From positions 1 to 64,000 of the forward strand of contig VXIS01000054.1 of NCBI GenBank assembly GCA_008704415.1: a stretch of DNA of 64,000 nt. Reading direction: 5' to 3'. Source of the DNA: Sphaerosporella brunnea. Its lineage: Eukaryota > Ascomycota > Pezizomycetes > Pezizales > Pyronemataceae. Position 1 is the first letter of the stretch. Each line of letters starts with the position of its first letter. Position numbers and translations under genes: made by a program. The notes beneath the pieces are model-generated. The model worked only from the letters and a program-made list of their open reading frames with translations. It did no database searches and was not told the origin of the DNA. This document shows positions 13,401-25,167 of this stretch, one piece after another.

Positions 13401-15962
13401 GAGAGGGGGGCTATGAGTGGCTCAATCCAATCTTACACCCGACACCGGGCTGCAGCAGCCATCCACCCACTGAGGAACGGCTATTTCTTTTCTTTGCTTT
13501 GCTTCAGACATTGTCGCACCAATAAGCTGGCGGTATTCAGAGTCACACTTTATCATTACGAACCTGTGCCCCCAACTGCGCACGGGACAGCAGATGGGGT
13601 CTGCAGCAGTATTTTGTTGGGTGTTTGTCCAAGAATGTGTATCTTGATGCAACATATTTCGGCCCAATATACGATCGGTCCTCGGTCCAAGAAACAATCT
13701 TGACATTACTTGCAGCGGGGGGGGGGGGGTGATGGACTGTACCGATCAAGGCCGGCCTGCAGCACAAGATGTGCATGATAGCAGGATTTTTCAGGAGTAT
13801 TCAGCCCGTGATATCAATAATCCTGTTATGATACGAGCCGACGGATTCGCAGAGCGCCGATCCAACAATAGAGCCCTTTGAAAATACATATGTCATATTT
13901 TGACCTGTTATGATGGCAGTTTATAACGGTCTGACCGCTTTGGGGGGGTGTGCGGTAATAATATCTCACTTGCCAATCACTCAGTCCTTACTTACATGAC
14001 TTCCATGCAAGCTGCCCACCCTGTTCGAGTTCGGTACATACAACTGACCGTTTGTTCCTGGTTGGTGATGGTAGTGTCCACAGGAAAGAAGCCAATCGAC
14101 CACCCCAGTGACTCAAGAAGCCATCCACAGGCTTACCATCTAGCCGAACCTAGGCTCACATCACATGCCAGGGTGTTTGTATCTACGGCGCCGCTGGTAC
14201 GAATTCATGATGACGACCGTGAGGTTCGTTGAGGCGTATCCATGCGGTCATCCCATACAAAAAAAAACACAACCCAAAAAACCAATAAGAGCGTAGTTAT
14301 ACAGTGGAAGACTTTTGTAGCGCCCTAAGTTCACCGATTTTTATCCACCTGCTACGATAGCCGCCGCCGTTTGTGAAGAAGAAAAAAAGTGATCTCTGAG
14401 CGGAGGACAATGACCGGATGAGGTATTTTCTTCCTCGCTCGCGTTTGAGCTTTCTCTCCATTCGCTGCCTAGATTTGTCCCGCTCATCATTTTCCCTTGG
14501 AGCCCCCTTCCCCGAGAAAAGAAACTTGAAACGCGGGGGTTATCGTCAAGAGGTGGAGTCGAGGATTGGGGACGTTGCCCACCGTATTCGTTGGCTTGTC
14601 ATACTTGAGCAATTCGACGCGAAGGAAAGGCGGCAGTGGAATCGAAAATGGGGCCCATCGCAGGAGCAAAGTCCTCACTACTTTCCAACGCTCCCCCATT
14701 CCCCCAATGTATATCAGAGTCTCGGAGGAATTTGTGGTACCTTTTGGTTTGTCCGCAGGCTCTTGTCCCCGTATATATTATACTTAGTACATGTGTAGGA
14801 CATCCGATACGTGCATTGGCGCCGCTGGGTGAAGTTTAATGGCCTGGCTTCGGATAAATAAACAGCCTGGCTGGCATTACTACTGTTGGCCATGGTTGTA
14901 GAGTCATGACTTGGGACGCAAGCCGTCCCTGCCCCTCATTCCTTTTAAGAATAGCCATGCAGAAGCTGATGTTGGCCAGATTACGGAGCTCGCAACCGTT
15001 TGAAGTAAGTCTGTTGTTCCGAGATACCCCAAGACTCCATTCCGTTCTAGCTAGCTAGTTCTGCAACTGCCCTTCTGGGTTTTTGTCCGCAGTCGAGGAT
15101 TATATGTGCCTAACGAATGGCCTTCGTTTTTGCATATTACCTTTCCAACGCGTTAATAATGATAATTTAACATGGGACCCAGAGATTTGGTTCATCAATA
15201 TCACTCCCATCAGTTCTGACCGCCCCGACCACCTTGCGAATTGCCAATATGCCACAAAATCTGCCGTGCTGTGATTTCCACATCTCCTTTTTTAAAAAAG
15301 TAGCAGCAGCTGGCTGACGTCCACATTTTCTTTTCTTTTTTCTTTTCCATTCTGCTCTCGACGCAGTATACTAGTACCGGGACTTTAATGAATTACGCAT
15401 CGATGCCACCACCCTCCGTCATTTCCCGTCTAAACATTCCGAACCACGAGCAAGCAGCCGCAAGACTGTGTTCGTTTGTTTGTAAACAATTGGGGGGGGG
15501 GGGGGGCATCCGTTGGATTGTTAGATTGCACGGATCGTACATCGAGTCACTTTACCTTGATCGACCAGCTCTCGGCCGGTGTTTGAAATGGATTATTTCA
15601 CAGGCTAGCCAACTAACTAACTAACTAATCAACTCCACGATCATCGTAACGGAGACTTCTATATAGCCCTACAAACGCGGGAACTTAAGCCAGAACAGTA
15701 TGAGATTTACACAAGCCCCTCCCTCCTGCAGGTTCGTTGGCCAAGGGTTAACTAGAATAGATTCCTAACTAGTCGTGTGAGGGAGTCGAATTCCAGCTCA
15801 AGTGGCGGTCCATCGAAACCGCCAGAGCCCTATCGAGTGCAAGCCGATGACGTCTCCCACGTGAGCTAAAGCGAACCACCGTCGCGTCTTCGCGACAACC
15901 GCGCCTACAAACCACGCCTCAACCAGCACCTCTCCCTCCCACCTCTTCCCGCCACGCACACA

Positions 15963-16549
15963 ATGCCACCGATCAGACACACGCGCGGCAGCAAGAAGCC
16001 GCCTCCAGAAGGCTTCGATGAGATCGAAGACACGCTGCTCGACTTCGCCAACAAGATGAAAGACGCCGAGTCGGCGCCGCACGAGGGAAAAAAGAAGAAC
16101 GAGGCGACGTGGGACATATTCCGGATTTCGCATCAGCGTAACCTCCCCCTTCCCTTCTCTTCCCTTCCCTCCTTTCCGTTCGCGAAAACGCTGAAGCTGA
16201 GAAAAATGACGGGTCGTGTAGGATCCAGATACGTCTACGAGCTGTACTACAAGAAAGAAGCGATCTCAAAGCAGCTGTACGACTGGCTGCTGAAAAATAA
16301 CTATGCTGACGCGAACCTGATCGCGAAGTGGTACGTTACCTTGAGAGAGAGGGTGGGGACGAGGCTGATCAAATGAATAGGAAAAAACAAGGCTACGAAA
16401 AGCTCTGCTGCATGCGCTGCATCCAGGCCAAAGAACATAACTTCAATACCACATGTATCTGCCGGGTGCCGCGGGCACGGCTGAACGAGGAGAGCTCTGG
16501 GATCCAGTGTACGCACTGTGGATGTCGGGGATGTGCCAGTAGCGACTGA
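15963..16549 (+). CDS. BUD31: pre-mRNA splicing factor BUD31 (G10 family)
   Basis: Three exons: 15963-16137, 16222-16330 and 16381-16549, 150 codons plus stop, the usual length for the family. Introns are 84 and 50 nt, GT..AG, and the joins restore the conserved run HQRSRYVYELYYKKEAISKQ and then AKWKKQGYEKLCCMRC. Hallmarks are the N-terminal basic and acidic region (KKPPPEGFDEIEDTLLDF), the central helical block, and the C-terminal cysteine-rich zinc cluster (CCMRC, then TTCICRVPRARL, then QCTHCGCRGCASSD). BUD31/Cwc14 is a small protein of the activated spliceosome (NineTeen-complex-associated) in the nucleus. The ATG follows a CA-rich leader. It stands alone, with long gene-free DNA on both sides. 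Confidence 0.97.
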
Positions 16550-17017
16550 ACGAACGAACAAAAAAAAAAAAAAATACACATCTCGAAGGGGATTGTACTA
16601 TAACTTGCTCGATTTACTTGTTTTTTTGATTCATTCATATTGGGATTCGGCGATGTTTTATGTTTCTTTTACTTTGCCTTGCTTTGCTTGCTTACGCAAG
16701 CTCATTCATGATGGGTTTTGCCTTCCTTATTTACTTACATAAAGTATGTAATAACGAGATAATAAGCTACTTAAATAAATATGTACTTAACGTGCTTCTC
16801 GTATGTACATATCTCATCCTCATCGACATTTTTCAACTCAATCCCTCCTCACGTGCAAGCTCAGCCAAACCACAACAACAAACACGCATAAAGCACCGTG
16901 TATTGTGTACCTAACCAGGCAGCGCCCCAAGGGGCAGCATGCCACACCCCTCGAGTTCCAAGTAAGTACCTAAGCAGGTATGTAACTGCTACTTGAGGAG
17001 TAGTAGTACTCTACTCC

Positions 17018-17145
17018 AGTACTAGCCAGGCTCATTCATTCATTCATTAAATTACCCGTCACCGACTTTCGTAGTACTCTAGTACTAGCCAGGCTCATTC
17101 ATTCATTCATTCATTACATTACCCGTCACCGCCTTTCGTAGTACT
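17018..17145. repeat. two-copy ~63-bp tandem duplication
   Basis: Copy 1 (17018-17080) and copy 2 (17081-17145) both run from AGTACTAGCCAGGCTCATTC through a CATT run and TACCCGTCACCG to TTCGTAGTACT. They differ by one CATT unit and a few substitutions. Non-coding. Confidence 0.9.
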
Positions 17146-17741
17146 ACACTACCTACTACTACTATCTATACCTACCGTCATAAGCCGCGTACATACTGTA
17201 TACGCGCCGAGCTCGGCAAGTCCGGAGCGGAGCGTGCAATATTGCTTTTGCTTTTGCTTTTTTTTTTTTTTTTGCTTTTTGCCCAGTCGGGCCATCCATC
17301 CGATCCGCCTTGACGTCTCGCGTGGGGTTCCAGGTTATACATACAATAAATAACAGGAGGCAAGGCGGTCGGGGCAGGTGAAGCGAGGTTGTGGTTGTAT
17401 AAATACATTAACATACATGCAGCTGCTCTGTACTATATACGAAACCGTAGCAGCACTAGAGTTATGTAGAGTACATACATGTACGCACCGGTGATCACTC
17501 GCGCGATGATCCCGCGAGTGTGATCCCATAAGATCTTCCGGCGGCCATATAGGGAGCTAGTCTAGCAACTTACATGGGGACTTGCCTGCCTGTATTCGAG
17601 ACAAGGCAGGCAGGTAGGGACTTTTCTCTGTTTTCTTTTTTGTTGGCTTGGTTGGCTTGGTCGGTTGGTTGGTTTTTGTCTTTTACCCACTCGGGGATAT
17701 GGAGGAGCGCGAATGCGGAGTTTTTTTATTTTTTCTAGGAC

Positions 17742-17815
17742 TTTTGCTTTGCTTTGCTTTGCTTTGTTGGCCACCTGTAGAGTAGAGTAGAGTGGAGTAG
17801 AGTAGAGTAGAGTAG
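17742..17815. repeat. (TTTGC)n and (AGAGT)n microsatellites
   Basis: A TTTGC run at 17742-17766 is followed by an AGAGT/GGAGT run at 17777-17815. Both are five-base units in non-coding DNA. Confidence 0.85.
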
Positions 17816-19412
17816 GTACTAGTACATGCACAGGGATTTGCTGCGTGTGTGTGTGTGGTGTGTTGGTACGTACTAGTAAACGGGGCTTGTCTACTCCAGT
17901 AGAGATGAGGGGTACATCATGTACCTGACGATGGTGGAGGAAAGGAAAGGAAAGAAGAGGCTCATCTCCCCCCCCCGTGCACGGTGCTCTTCTCTTCTCT
18001 TCGCGACACCTACTGCAGGAACGTCGTTTGAGGTTCGCCGGTCGACAAGGTATGTGTGTGTCCTTGCTGCATCTACATATCCACTTAGCAGACAGGGCTT
18101 TGTGGCCCGCCCTTACATATATATGTACCTAGAAACCTGATCTGGCGTAACAACTCTACCAGTAGATACATATATCTGATGCCTGGTACCGGGCGGTGTG
18201 TTGAGCTTGACGGCGAAGAGCCTAGAGCGAGTTGATCCGACCGGCCGGCTGTACTAGTCGAGAAGGGTATAGACAAGCCGGCGGACGAGCCGCGTGAGAG
18301 CTCGTGACCAGTGAGTGAGTGAGTAGCACACATGGATGTTGTAAACAGCCAGCCACAGCCTGGAGGTAAAAAAAATCCTGGACCGACAAGCAAAAAGGGG
18401 TAGTCGCTTCAAACCAATCATGGAAAAAATGATGTGCGATGAGCACAAAGGTCATCGCCAGTTCCCTGCAACAACATCTCTAACACAAATCCCCTCTTTC
18501 GGAAAGAAAGAAAGAAAGGAAAGAAAACCAAGTTGAAGCGAGCCACCATCACTCGTCTGCACGGAGACGTGTTTATTTTCTGTGGATTAGTATATACATC
18601 TATCTATCTATCTATCTTCTTGCTGGATATATATCGGTGCAAGGTTATCGAGTACAAAAGCAGTATAGAACTGCAACGTTGACATAACAGATTCTTCAAG
18701 TCTGGCTCCATGAAAGCAAAGTATCCAAGCCCGAATGCTGGCTGCTGTGGGTGGTTTCTCCAGCGGCGAGAGGAAACAGAGCCGGCTCTCTTCTTTCAAA
18801 CGACGATATTATCCATGTGTCTAGCTCCGGAACCTCCTCCTCCTGCTCCTCCGAGCCCACAAGAATTCCCAGCAGCAGCAGTTCTGTAGCTAGTAGTAGT
18901 GAAAAGCTTTGGCAATGAGTTATCACTAGCCGTGGTCCTCGCAGTGCTAGTAGTTGCGGCTTTTTGTTCTGCACCCCCCACTTCCCACTCTTATTTTTTA
19001 CAAGTTGTGTGGTCGTAGTTGCTGTCCAAAACCCGTGTGTGTTTATAATTCATTCCTCGTATGCAGCACAGCACTCTACTCTACTCTAAACGACCCCAGC
19101 ACCACTATCCGTTTTCAAGCAATTCGAACACCCACAATAACGGAATCAATTTTTACCCAGATGGGTACAGACTTCATTGTTCATCGAGCCAGACGGAGTA
19201 AATCAACAGTACATACATAGAATCATTCTCTGAAGAAAAAAATAAATCATTAACACCCATAAAAACCACGCAACCCACACAGAGTTAAAGCGTTAATAAA
19301 GACTCCATCCTTCATCCTAACAAAGACCAGAAAGAACCCGCAACAAGGTATAAGAAATATCAAAAAGCCACATAATAACAAACTCCTATCCTCTAACCCT
19401 AATATCACACGC

Positions 19413-22400
19413 TCACGACGGCCAAACCCCCTTCCCCAGCGCACCCTCGTAAAGAAACTCCCTCAAATACGCCTTCCACCTCCATCCCCATCCATCATTG
19501 GTGCACACTCTCCAGCAATGACTTCCGCCGGTAGCAAGGGCGTTCCAATTCTTCCACGGGGGCTCGTTGTATTTAAGCCACATGGCCTGATCCGCCTTCA
19601 TGTTCCAGTAAATGACAATGTTGTAGAGCAGCAGGACGACGAGGACGATCCATAGTAATGCTGTCAGGATGCTCCAGACGAGTCCTGGCCGGGGCCCGCG
19701 GCGGAGAAGCGACGCCTTGGGACCAAGTGGTCCGCGGCGGCGGGGTGAGCCGGAAGGAGGAGAAGGAGGATCTGATCCAGGTCCGGACGGGGATGGATCG
19801 TCCCGATTGAATTCCGGGCACAGTGTTTCTGCCAGCCGCTGCTCCGATTTGGCAGCGGTAGCGAAATAGTCCGCCTGGTCGAGACTGTTGATTTGGGCCC
19901 AGAGTAGTCTCCATGGCCAGGCCAGGATGCCGAACGGACTGTTGACGAGGTGCAAGCCCCCCGACTGGTGAGGCTGAGTCGCCCGTGCGGCCGCGGCCTT
20001 GCGCACAGCAAGAGCGGCGAGTTGGGAAGCTTGCCAGATGTTGCTGAGGATCTCGCGGGTCGGCTCCGTGGATTGTTCCCGCACGAAGTCGTTGAGGAAG
20101 GTGATATCCGTGTTGTCAAGGCCTCCCTTGTCTCCCTTCTGCGCGATTTCACGGATACGTGTGCGCACTTCGATGGTGGTCCAGATGATTTCGCCGTAAG
20201 GATCTTCAGGGTGCGGCGCAACACTCTCCGCTCGCTGTTCTGGCCAGTTCGCGAGCAGGTCTTTGATATTTTGAGGGGCATTTTCTCCACCGAAGTACTC
20301 GAGAGGATTGTTGGGGGTGGCTTTTTCTTTGCCCTCGCTCTCGCTCAGGACTTTCATCCTGCTCAACAGCTGAGCAATCTGCTCTGTGCTGAGAGGTTTC
20401 GTTCCTGGCTGGAAGGGCATGCCTTCGTACGACATATTGATTTGATCAAGGGCAATAAGCCTCTCAATATCAGTTGCGGTGATGTTGTGCTCCACGATCA
20501 GTTCCCAGACCTCAGGGTCAACGTTTGGCGGGGATTGGGCGGAATAAGCGGCGATGAGCCCCTCAATCTTACCAACAGTGAGGTGATGTTCGTCAATCAG
20601 TTGACGTAGCTTGGGATCTATCTTTGCTGCGATGAGGTCCCGAATTTCACTGGCGTTGAGGTTATGTTCTTCGATCAATTGTTGGACCTCGGGGTCAATG
20701 CTTGATGCGGGGTTCGCACGATCAGCGGCCATGAGACTCTCGATTCCACTGGCGGTGAGGTTGTGCTCTTCAATCAGCTTCTTGAGATCGGGCTCTATGA
20801 GATCCATGCTAACTAGCTGTCGAATTACACTCGCGGTGAGATTATAGTCGTTGATTAATGTTTTGATCTCGGGATCGATCCTCTGGTCCTCGTCGATTTC
20901 CATCAGCCTCTGGATTCCATCAGCCGTGAGGTCATGGGTTATAATCATGTCCTTGAGGCGGGAGTCAATCTTTGCCCCCTCATCGATCAGCCTTCGAATT
21001 TTACTAGGGGTGATTTTATATTCGTCAATCAACTGTTGGAGTTCAGGATCAATCTTGTCCGCCTCTTCATCAAGCAGCCTTTGTATTTGATTAGCAGCGA
21101 GGCTGTGTTGGTTGATTAAGGCTTTGAGGCTGGGATCAATCTTCTCGGCCTCGTCGACGTCAAGCAGCCTCTGGATTTCATCAGCCGTGAGGTCATGGGT
21201 TGTAATCATGTCCTTGAGGCGGGAGTCAATCTTTGCCCCCTCATCGATCAGCCTTCGAATTTTACTAGGGGTGATTTTATATTCGTCAATCAACTGTTGG
21301 AGTTCAGGATCAATCTTGTCCGTCTCGTCGGCGTCGATCAACCTCTGGAGTTTTTCGGCGGTTATGCCGTGTTCTTCGATTAATTTTTGGAGCGCGGGGT
21401 CGAGCGTACTCGGATCCATCGGTACACTGACGTATTCAATGGGAACGACAGGCCAGGCCTCGGTTGTCTGGCAATCTGCGTCCTGGGTGGATTTTTCATG
21501 CACAATATTTGGAAATGTATCCTTGAGTTCTTGGATTGCAGCCAACACGGGGTCTTCGAGCCAGGCGGCAGCTGCGGCGGCGAGTCTTACCTCGTGAACC
21601 GGGATAGCTATTTCGGTTTGGACGTCAACGCCATCCCAATTCATGCGCGACACATATTGGATCATCTGCTCGGAGGAGAGGCCTGGTGGGATATCATCCG
21701 GCAGTTCAGCTTGAGTGAAGCGTACGGGTTGGAGGTCGGGGCTGTCAATTTGGGAGTCGCCTTCATCGAACTCGGCCGGGTTGATTCCCAAGCTCCTACG
21801 TTCCCCATCTTCGGACGGAGTGCCACGAATTTTGCTGCGTACCCCTCTGAAAGACTGAAGATCGATAATCAGGCCTGAATTTGTCGCTCTCAGCTCGTGG
21901 ATAGTCGCGTCCCTTTGCTCGACATCCGCCGCTAACTTGATGCATTCTTCTTTGAGGCTATCATTCTCGCGCTGCAGTTCCCGTGCCCTAGCAGCTTCGC
22001 GCTGAAGGCGGCTTTCCAGGACCCTCGAATTCTCCTGCTCTTTTTGGACTTGACCCTCGAGTTCTTGTTTGGCGTCCTTCAACTCCTTCCGCTCCTTCAT
22101 GTCTTTTTGAACGCTTGGTTTGCTCCTCTCGAGGTCATTCGTCAAGCGCTGGATCTCGGCTTCCCGCTCGAGGACCAGGGTCTCACGTTCGATAGCTTTC
22201 CGATTCGCCTTCTCGAGCTTGTCCTTGCAACTCAAAGCCTCATCTTTCCATCGCTTCGTTTCTTTGATCGCATCATCCAGCTCTGCGGCGTAGGTGACTT
22301 GGTCATCCTCCGTTTTCGCCTGACAGCTTTCGAGCCGCCGCTTCAGGTCCTCAGCGTCGGCCCGACATTCTGTCAGGGCCTTTTCCCTTGCCTTGACGAC

Positions 22401-23199
22401 TCTCAGCAATCTTCTGACTTCGGCGTAAACGCGGGCTATTTCTTCCGGAGGTCGTCTTGACGCATTTTTCGGCGCCATCAAGGTGCCGGTTAGAAGTACG
22501 GAGTCTTCATCGTTCTGGGCTTCATACTTGGAGGAATCGTCGTCTTCACTGATAATTGGCGAGGATACGGGCATATTGTAGGTGGAGGCCTGTTTTGGCG
22601 ACATGGGCTGTCCACCGGCGCCGAAGAGTACTGGCTCATTGCGTGTGGGACTGTGTGCAGGATCTGGAGTGGTCCCACGGATAGGCGCAGAACTCGGGTA
22701 ATCCAGCCCTGCGGTGGAGTCATCCAGCGACGAATCGCCGATAGGCCCCGGCGCAGAAAGCGCATCTTCCTCACCGAGATCCGATCTCCCAGCAGCCAGA
22801 TTGCGCCCAGATGGCGAGGTTGATGTGCGGCTTCTGCTCGGAGAGCGTGAAAAAAAGCTGCCCTTCCCACTGGGAGAAGTGGAGGTATTTTTGGCAAAGA
22901 CTTCCTGGTATACCTCGTGCATCTTTTCGAACAGCGATTTCGATGGCCCTAGCTTCTCGCCTCTGCTTTCAGCGGTTTTTAGAAGTTGCTCGTAGAGGAG
23001 GGCAACACCATCCCTGTCGAGGGCGGGAATGTCTTCCATCGAGGCAATCTGTTGCCTAAGGCCTTCGGCCATCTTTGAGCTCAGGAGTGAGCCCGGGCTC
23101 GTTCCGATGGTGCCCTCCAGTACTTGGAAAAATTCGATTATGTTGTTGAGATTGATCTAGACGATGGTGCAGTCAGCAGCTGGGAGTCTGCATCAGGCG

Positions 23200-23261
<62 letters not shown>

Positions 23262-23865
23262 AATGAGAGAGGGGAGAGATCTGGCGACTTACGCTGCCCA
23301 GCTCGTTGGGGTCATGGTAGCTCCACGCTTTCATAAAGAACCTGCCTTCCACCGTGTTCCACCTTTCCTTGATATCCTCGAACTGCGACGCCATCGCGGC
23401 AGGTTTCAGCGACGAATCGGTCTTTTTTTTTTTACTGGCTTTGGGGGTTGGTGTGGTGGTGGAGGCAGATGCGGCAGTGGAGCGTGTTGCAGGCGAGGGC
23501 GAAGCTCTGCTGGCGGCGACGGCAGAACTCGCAGGTCGACCTCGTATCAGAGCAGGCGAGCGGCGGCCGGTGGCGGCGGCGGGAGGACTTGGGCGCACGA
23601 GTGCTTTGGAACCGCCTCCCAGAGACGTGCCTCCCGAACCTAAAGCGGAAGTGCGCGGGGTCTTGACCGCAGCAGCGGTTGATTTGCGCGAGGCGGCGGT
23701 GGGTGTCGAAGGAGGGGTTGGTTTTCGCTCGTCACTGGCAGAGGATTGCGAACGAGGGAGCAGAGATGATGGATGAGGGGGGTTCGAGGTAGCAGCGGAG
23801 GAAGGTGTGGAGGGAGGTTTTGAGGCACGGCGCAAATCGCTGGCCTCACGCCTGTGCTGTGACAT
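19413..23865 (-). CDS. large coiled-coil protein with ~29-residue repeats and C-terminal membrane anchor
   Basis: Two exons (23865-23293, 23156-19413), 1438 codons plus stop. The 136-nt intron contains a (GA)n run and joins in phase 0 to give FMKAWSYHDPNELGS then INLNNIIEFFQVLEG. Order: Ser/Pro/Ala-rich basic N-terminus (1-155); a probable folded block (about 160-280); long coiled coil rich in E/K/R (about 427-625); about eleven repeats with the pattern IDPxLxxLIxEHxLTAxxIxRLI (about 774-1100); Gly/Pro/Arg-rich linker; one hydrophobic segment near 1349-1374 (SILTALLWIVLVVLLLYNIV); and a 64-residue Trp-rich tail. This is a tail-anchored architecture. By analogy with fungal KASH or spindle-pole-body linkers such as Kms2, a nuclear-envelope role is possible, but the C-terminus lacks the usual terminal prolines, so this is speculation. 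I do not recognise the family with confidence. Confidence 0.85.
20418..21420 (-). repeat. intragenic array of ~11 coding repeats
   Basis: Coding repeats of 25-34 residues inside the coiled-coil protein. Each predicts helix-turn-helix: a (K)IDPxLxxLI helix, an EHxLTA turn and an IxRLI helix. Two blocks of about 150 bp (around 20910-21064 and 21171-21325) are almost identical at DNA level and are offset by 261 bp (87 residues, three units), which indicates a recent segmental duplication. Confidence 0.85.
23203..23256. repeat. (GA)27 microsatellite in an intron
   Basis: An uninterrupted GA run, CT on the coding strand, lies just upstream of the 3' splice site (CTAG at 23160-23157) of the coiled-coil gene. 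It may act as an extended polypyrimidine tract. Confidence 0.95.
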
Positions 23866-24884
23866 GGCAGGTGTATTATTTTCCCTTGTCCCACTCTTTG
23901 AGAATTTTATTGTTGCATGCAGTTAGAGTTCTTTGTTCATGGGCAGACAAAGGGCAAAAGGGGGGGGGGGGGGGCAGTCTCTGAGCGGAGGAGGAGGAGG
24001 AGGGGGGGGGGCCAGAAAGTGCTGCACGCGGAGAGTTCACTTTGCTGGTTAGCTGAGCACGATGGTGCTTGCTGCTGTGGTGGTGGTGGTGGTGGTGGGT
24101 GGAGAAGGAGGTGGGAGTCCAGTTACGACGCGCTTTGTTTGCGTCTCTCTCTCTCTCTCTCTCTCTATCCCGCACTATGCCTCCCTCTCTCTGTCCCTCT
24201 CTCTATCCCGTGGTGGATATCGATGTACCTGCGCGCTGCGATCTGTGGGATTTCGGTGTGAGTGTGTGCTGGTGCTGTTTGCCGTGCGACTCGCAATGTG
24301 TTTGCTGGCCGCAGAGCCGCAGCGGAGGTGGACAGTGGGATGGGAGGCAGCGGGTGTTGCAGTGTCGCCGGATTGGGCGGGGCGTGGTGTGGGCTTCGCT
24401 GTTTGGCGTGGCTGCTGGTCGCTGGTTGCGGTCCTGTCTGTCTCCCTCACGCGGTGACGTGTAGAGTGAGCAAGTCACTTAGAGACGCGAGGCGATGGGA
24501 CGCCACCACCGCCACCACCGCCACCGCTGGCGTTCTGCCGAAAAAAGAAAAAGCAAAATCCCATTATTCATTCATTCGTCCAAATATGTTTTTTGAATTG
24601 CGCCTTTTGTGAAGTTTTGTCTCCCCGCACGTGAGCCATCGTCTGCCTAGACTGTTCCTAGCTAGATCAGCAGCGGATGAGCTGCTGCTTCTCCTCCTGC
24701 CCAGCCAGAAACGCCGAGTCCGAGGGCCAACAGCCGCAGCTACTCTACCTTGATAGTGTGCTATCACGAACACGATCCAAACCCGCTGCTGTCTCGTCAT
24801 CGTCGTCGTCCAACTTCTAACGGACGCCCTCGAAATCCCTACTTTCACAATCCAACTGAACTGACGACGATATCGAGCTCGAGA

Positions 24885-24915
<31 letters not shown>

Positions 24916-25167
24916 GAAAGAAAGAAAGCCCATTGGAGACAGCACTCCTGCTCGAAGATCCCGCTTCGTAATCCATCCATCCGCTCGTTTGAATCTATCA
25001 TCTATCTATCTTCCCTTACCCTACGATCCTCCCCTTCCCTCCAACCAAAAACCCTCCCTCTTTCCCCCCCCCCCCCCGAACCCACCCCCCCCCCAAAAAA
25101 AAGTCCCCCTCACTCCAGTAATAACTGCTGCCGCCGCCGCCGCCGCCGCCGTGGTTCCCGCACCGCA
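23866..25167. promoter_or_regulatory. 1.3-kb divergent intergenic region
   Basis: This separates the start of the minus-strand coiled-coil gene from the start of the plus-strand Rab GAP gene, so it should hold both promoters. It is dense in simple sequence: GGT/GTG and GAG runs near 23990-24110, CT runs at 24150-24210, an A/AAAG tract at 24883-24929, C-runs near 25065-25095, and (GCC)n at 25131-25151 in the probable Rab GAP 5' UTR. No clear TATA element was picked out. Confidence 0.5.

Larger units (their letters stand above)
4400..15962. other. 11.5-kb gene-free region
   Basis: No open frame here shows recognisable domains, sensible codon structure or splice-joined continuation. Most of the longer ones start at GTG/TTG or read through homopolymers. 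The left 1 kb carries G-runs and T-runs and probably includes the 5' UTR and promoter of the regulator gene that starts at 4399. The rest has mixed composition without obvious low-GC isochores. It contains microsatellites (GGCT at about 5035-5073, A-runs at 5366 and 5528, CACACC near 13238-13272) and one MITE-like element at 10275-10448, annotated separately. Decayed transposon sequence is possible but could not be demonstrated by eye. Confidence 0.55.
16550..19412. other. intergenic region with simple repeats
   Basis: A 2.9-kb gap between BUD31 and the end of the minus-strand coiled-coil gene. It holds a 63-bp tandem duplication (17018-17145), TTTGC and AGAGT microsatellites (17742-17815), a (TCTA)n run (about 18599-18616) and a small imperfect hairpin near 17491-17525 (GATCACTCGCG against CGCGAGTGTGATC). 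I see no gene. Confidence 0.6.
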
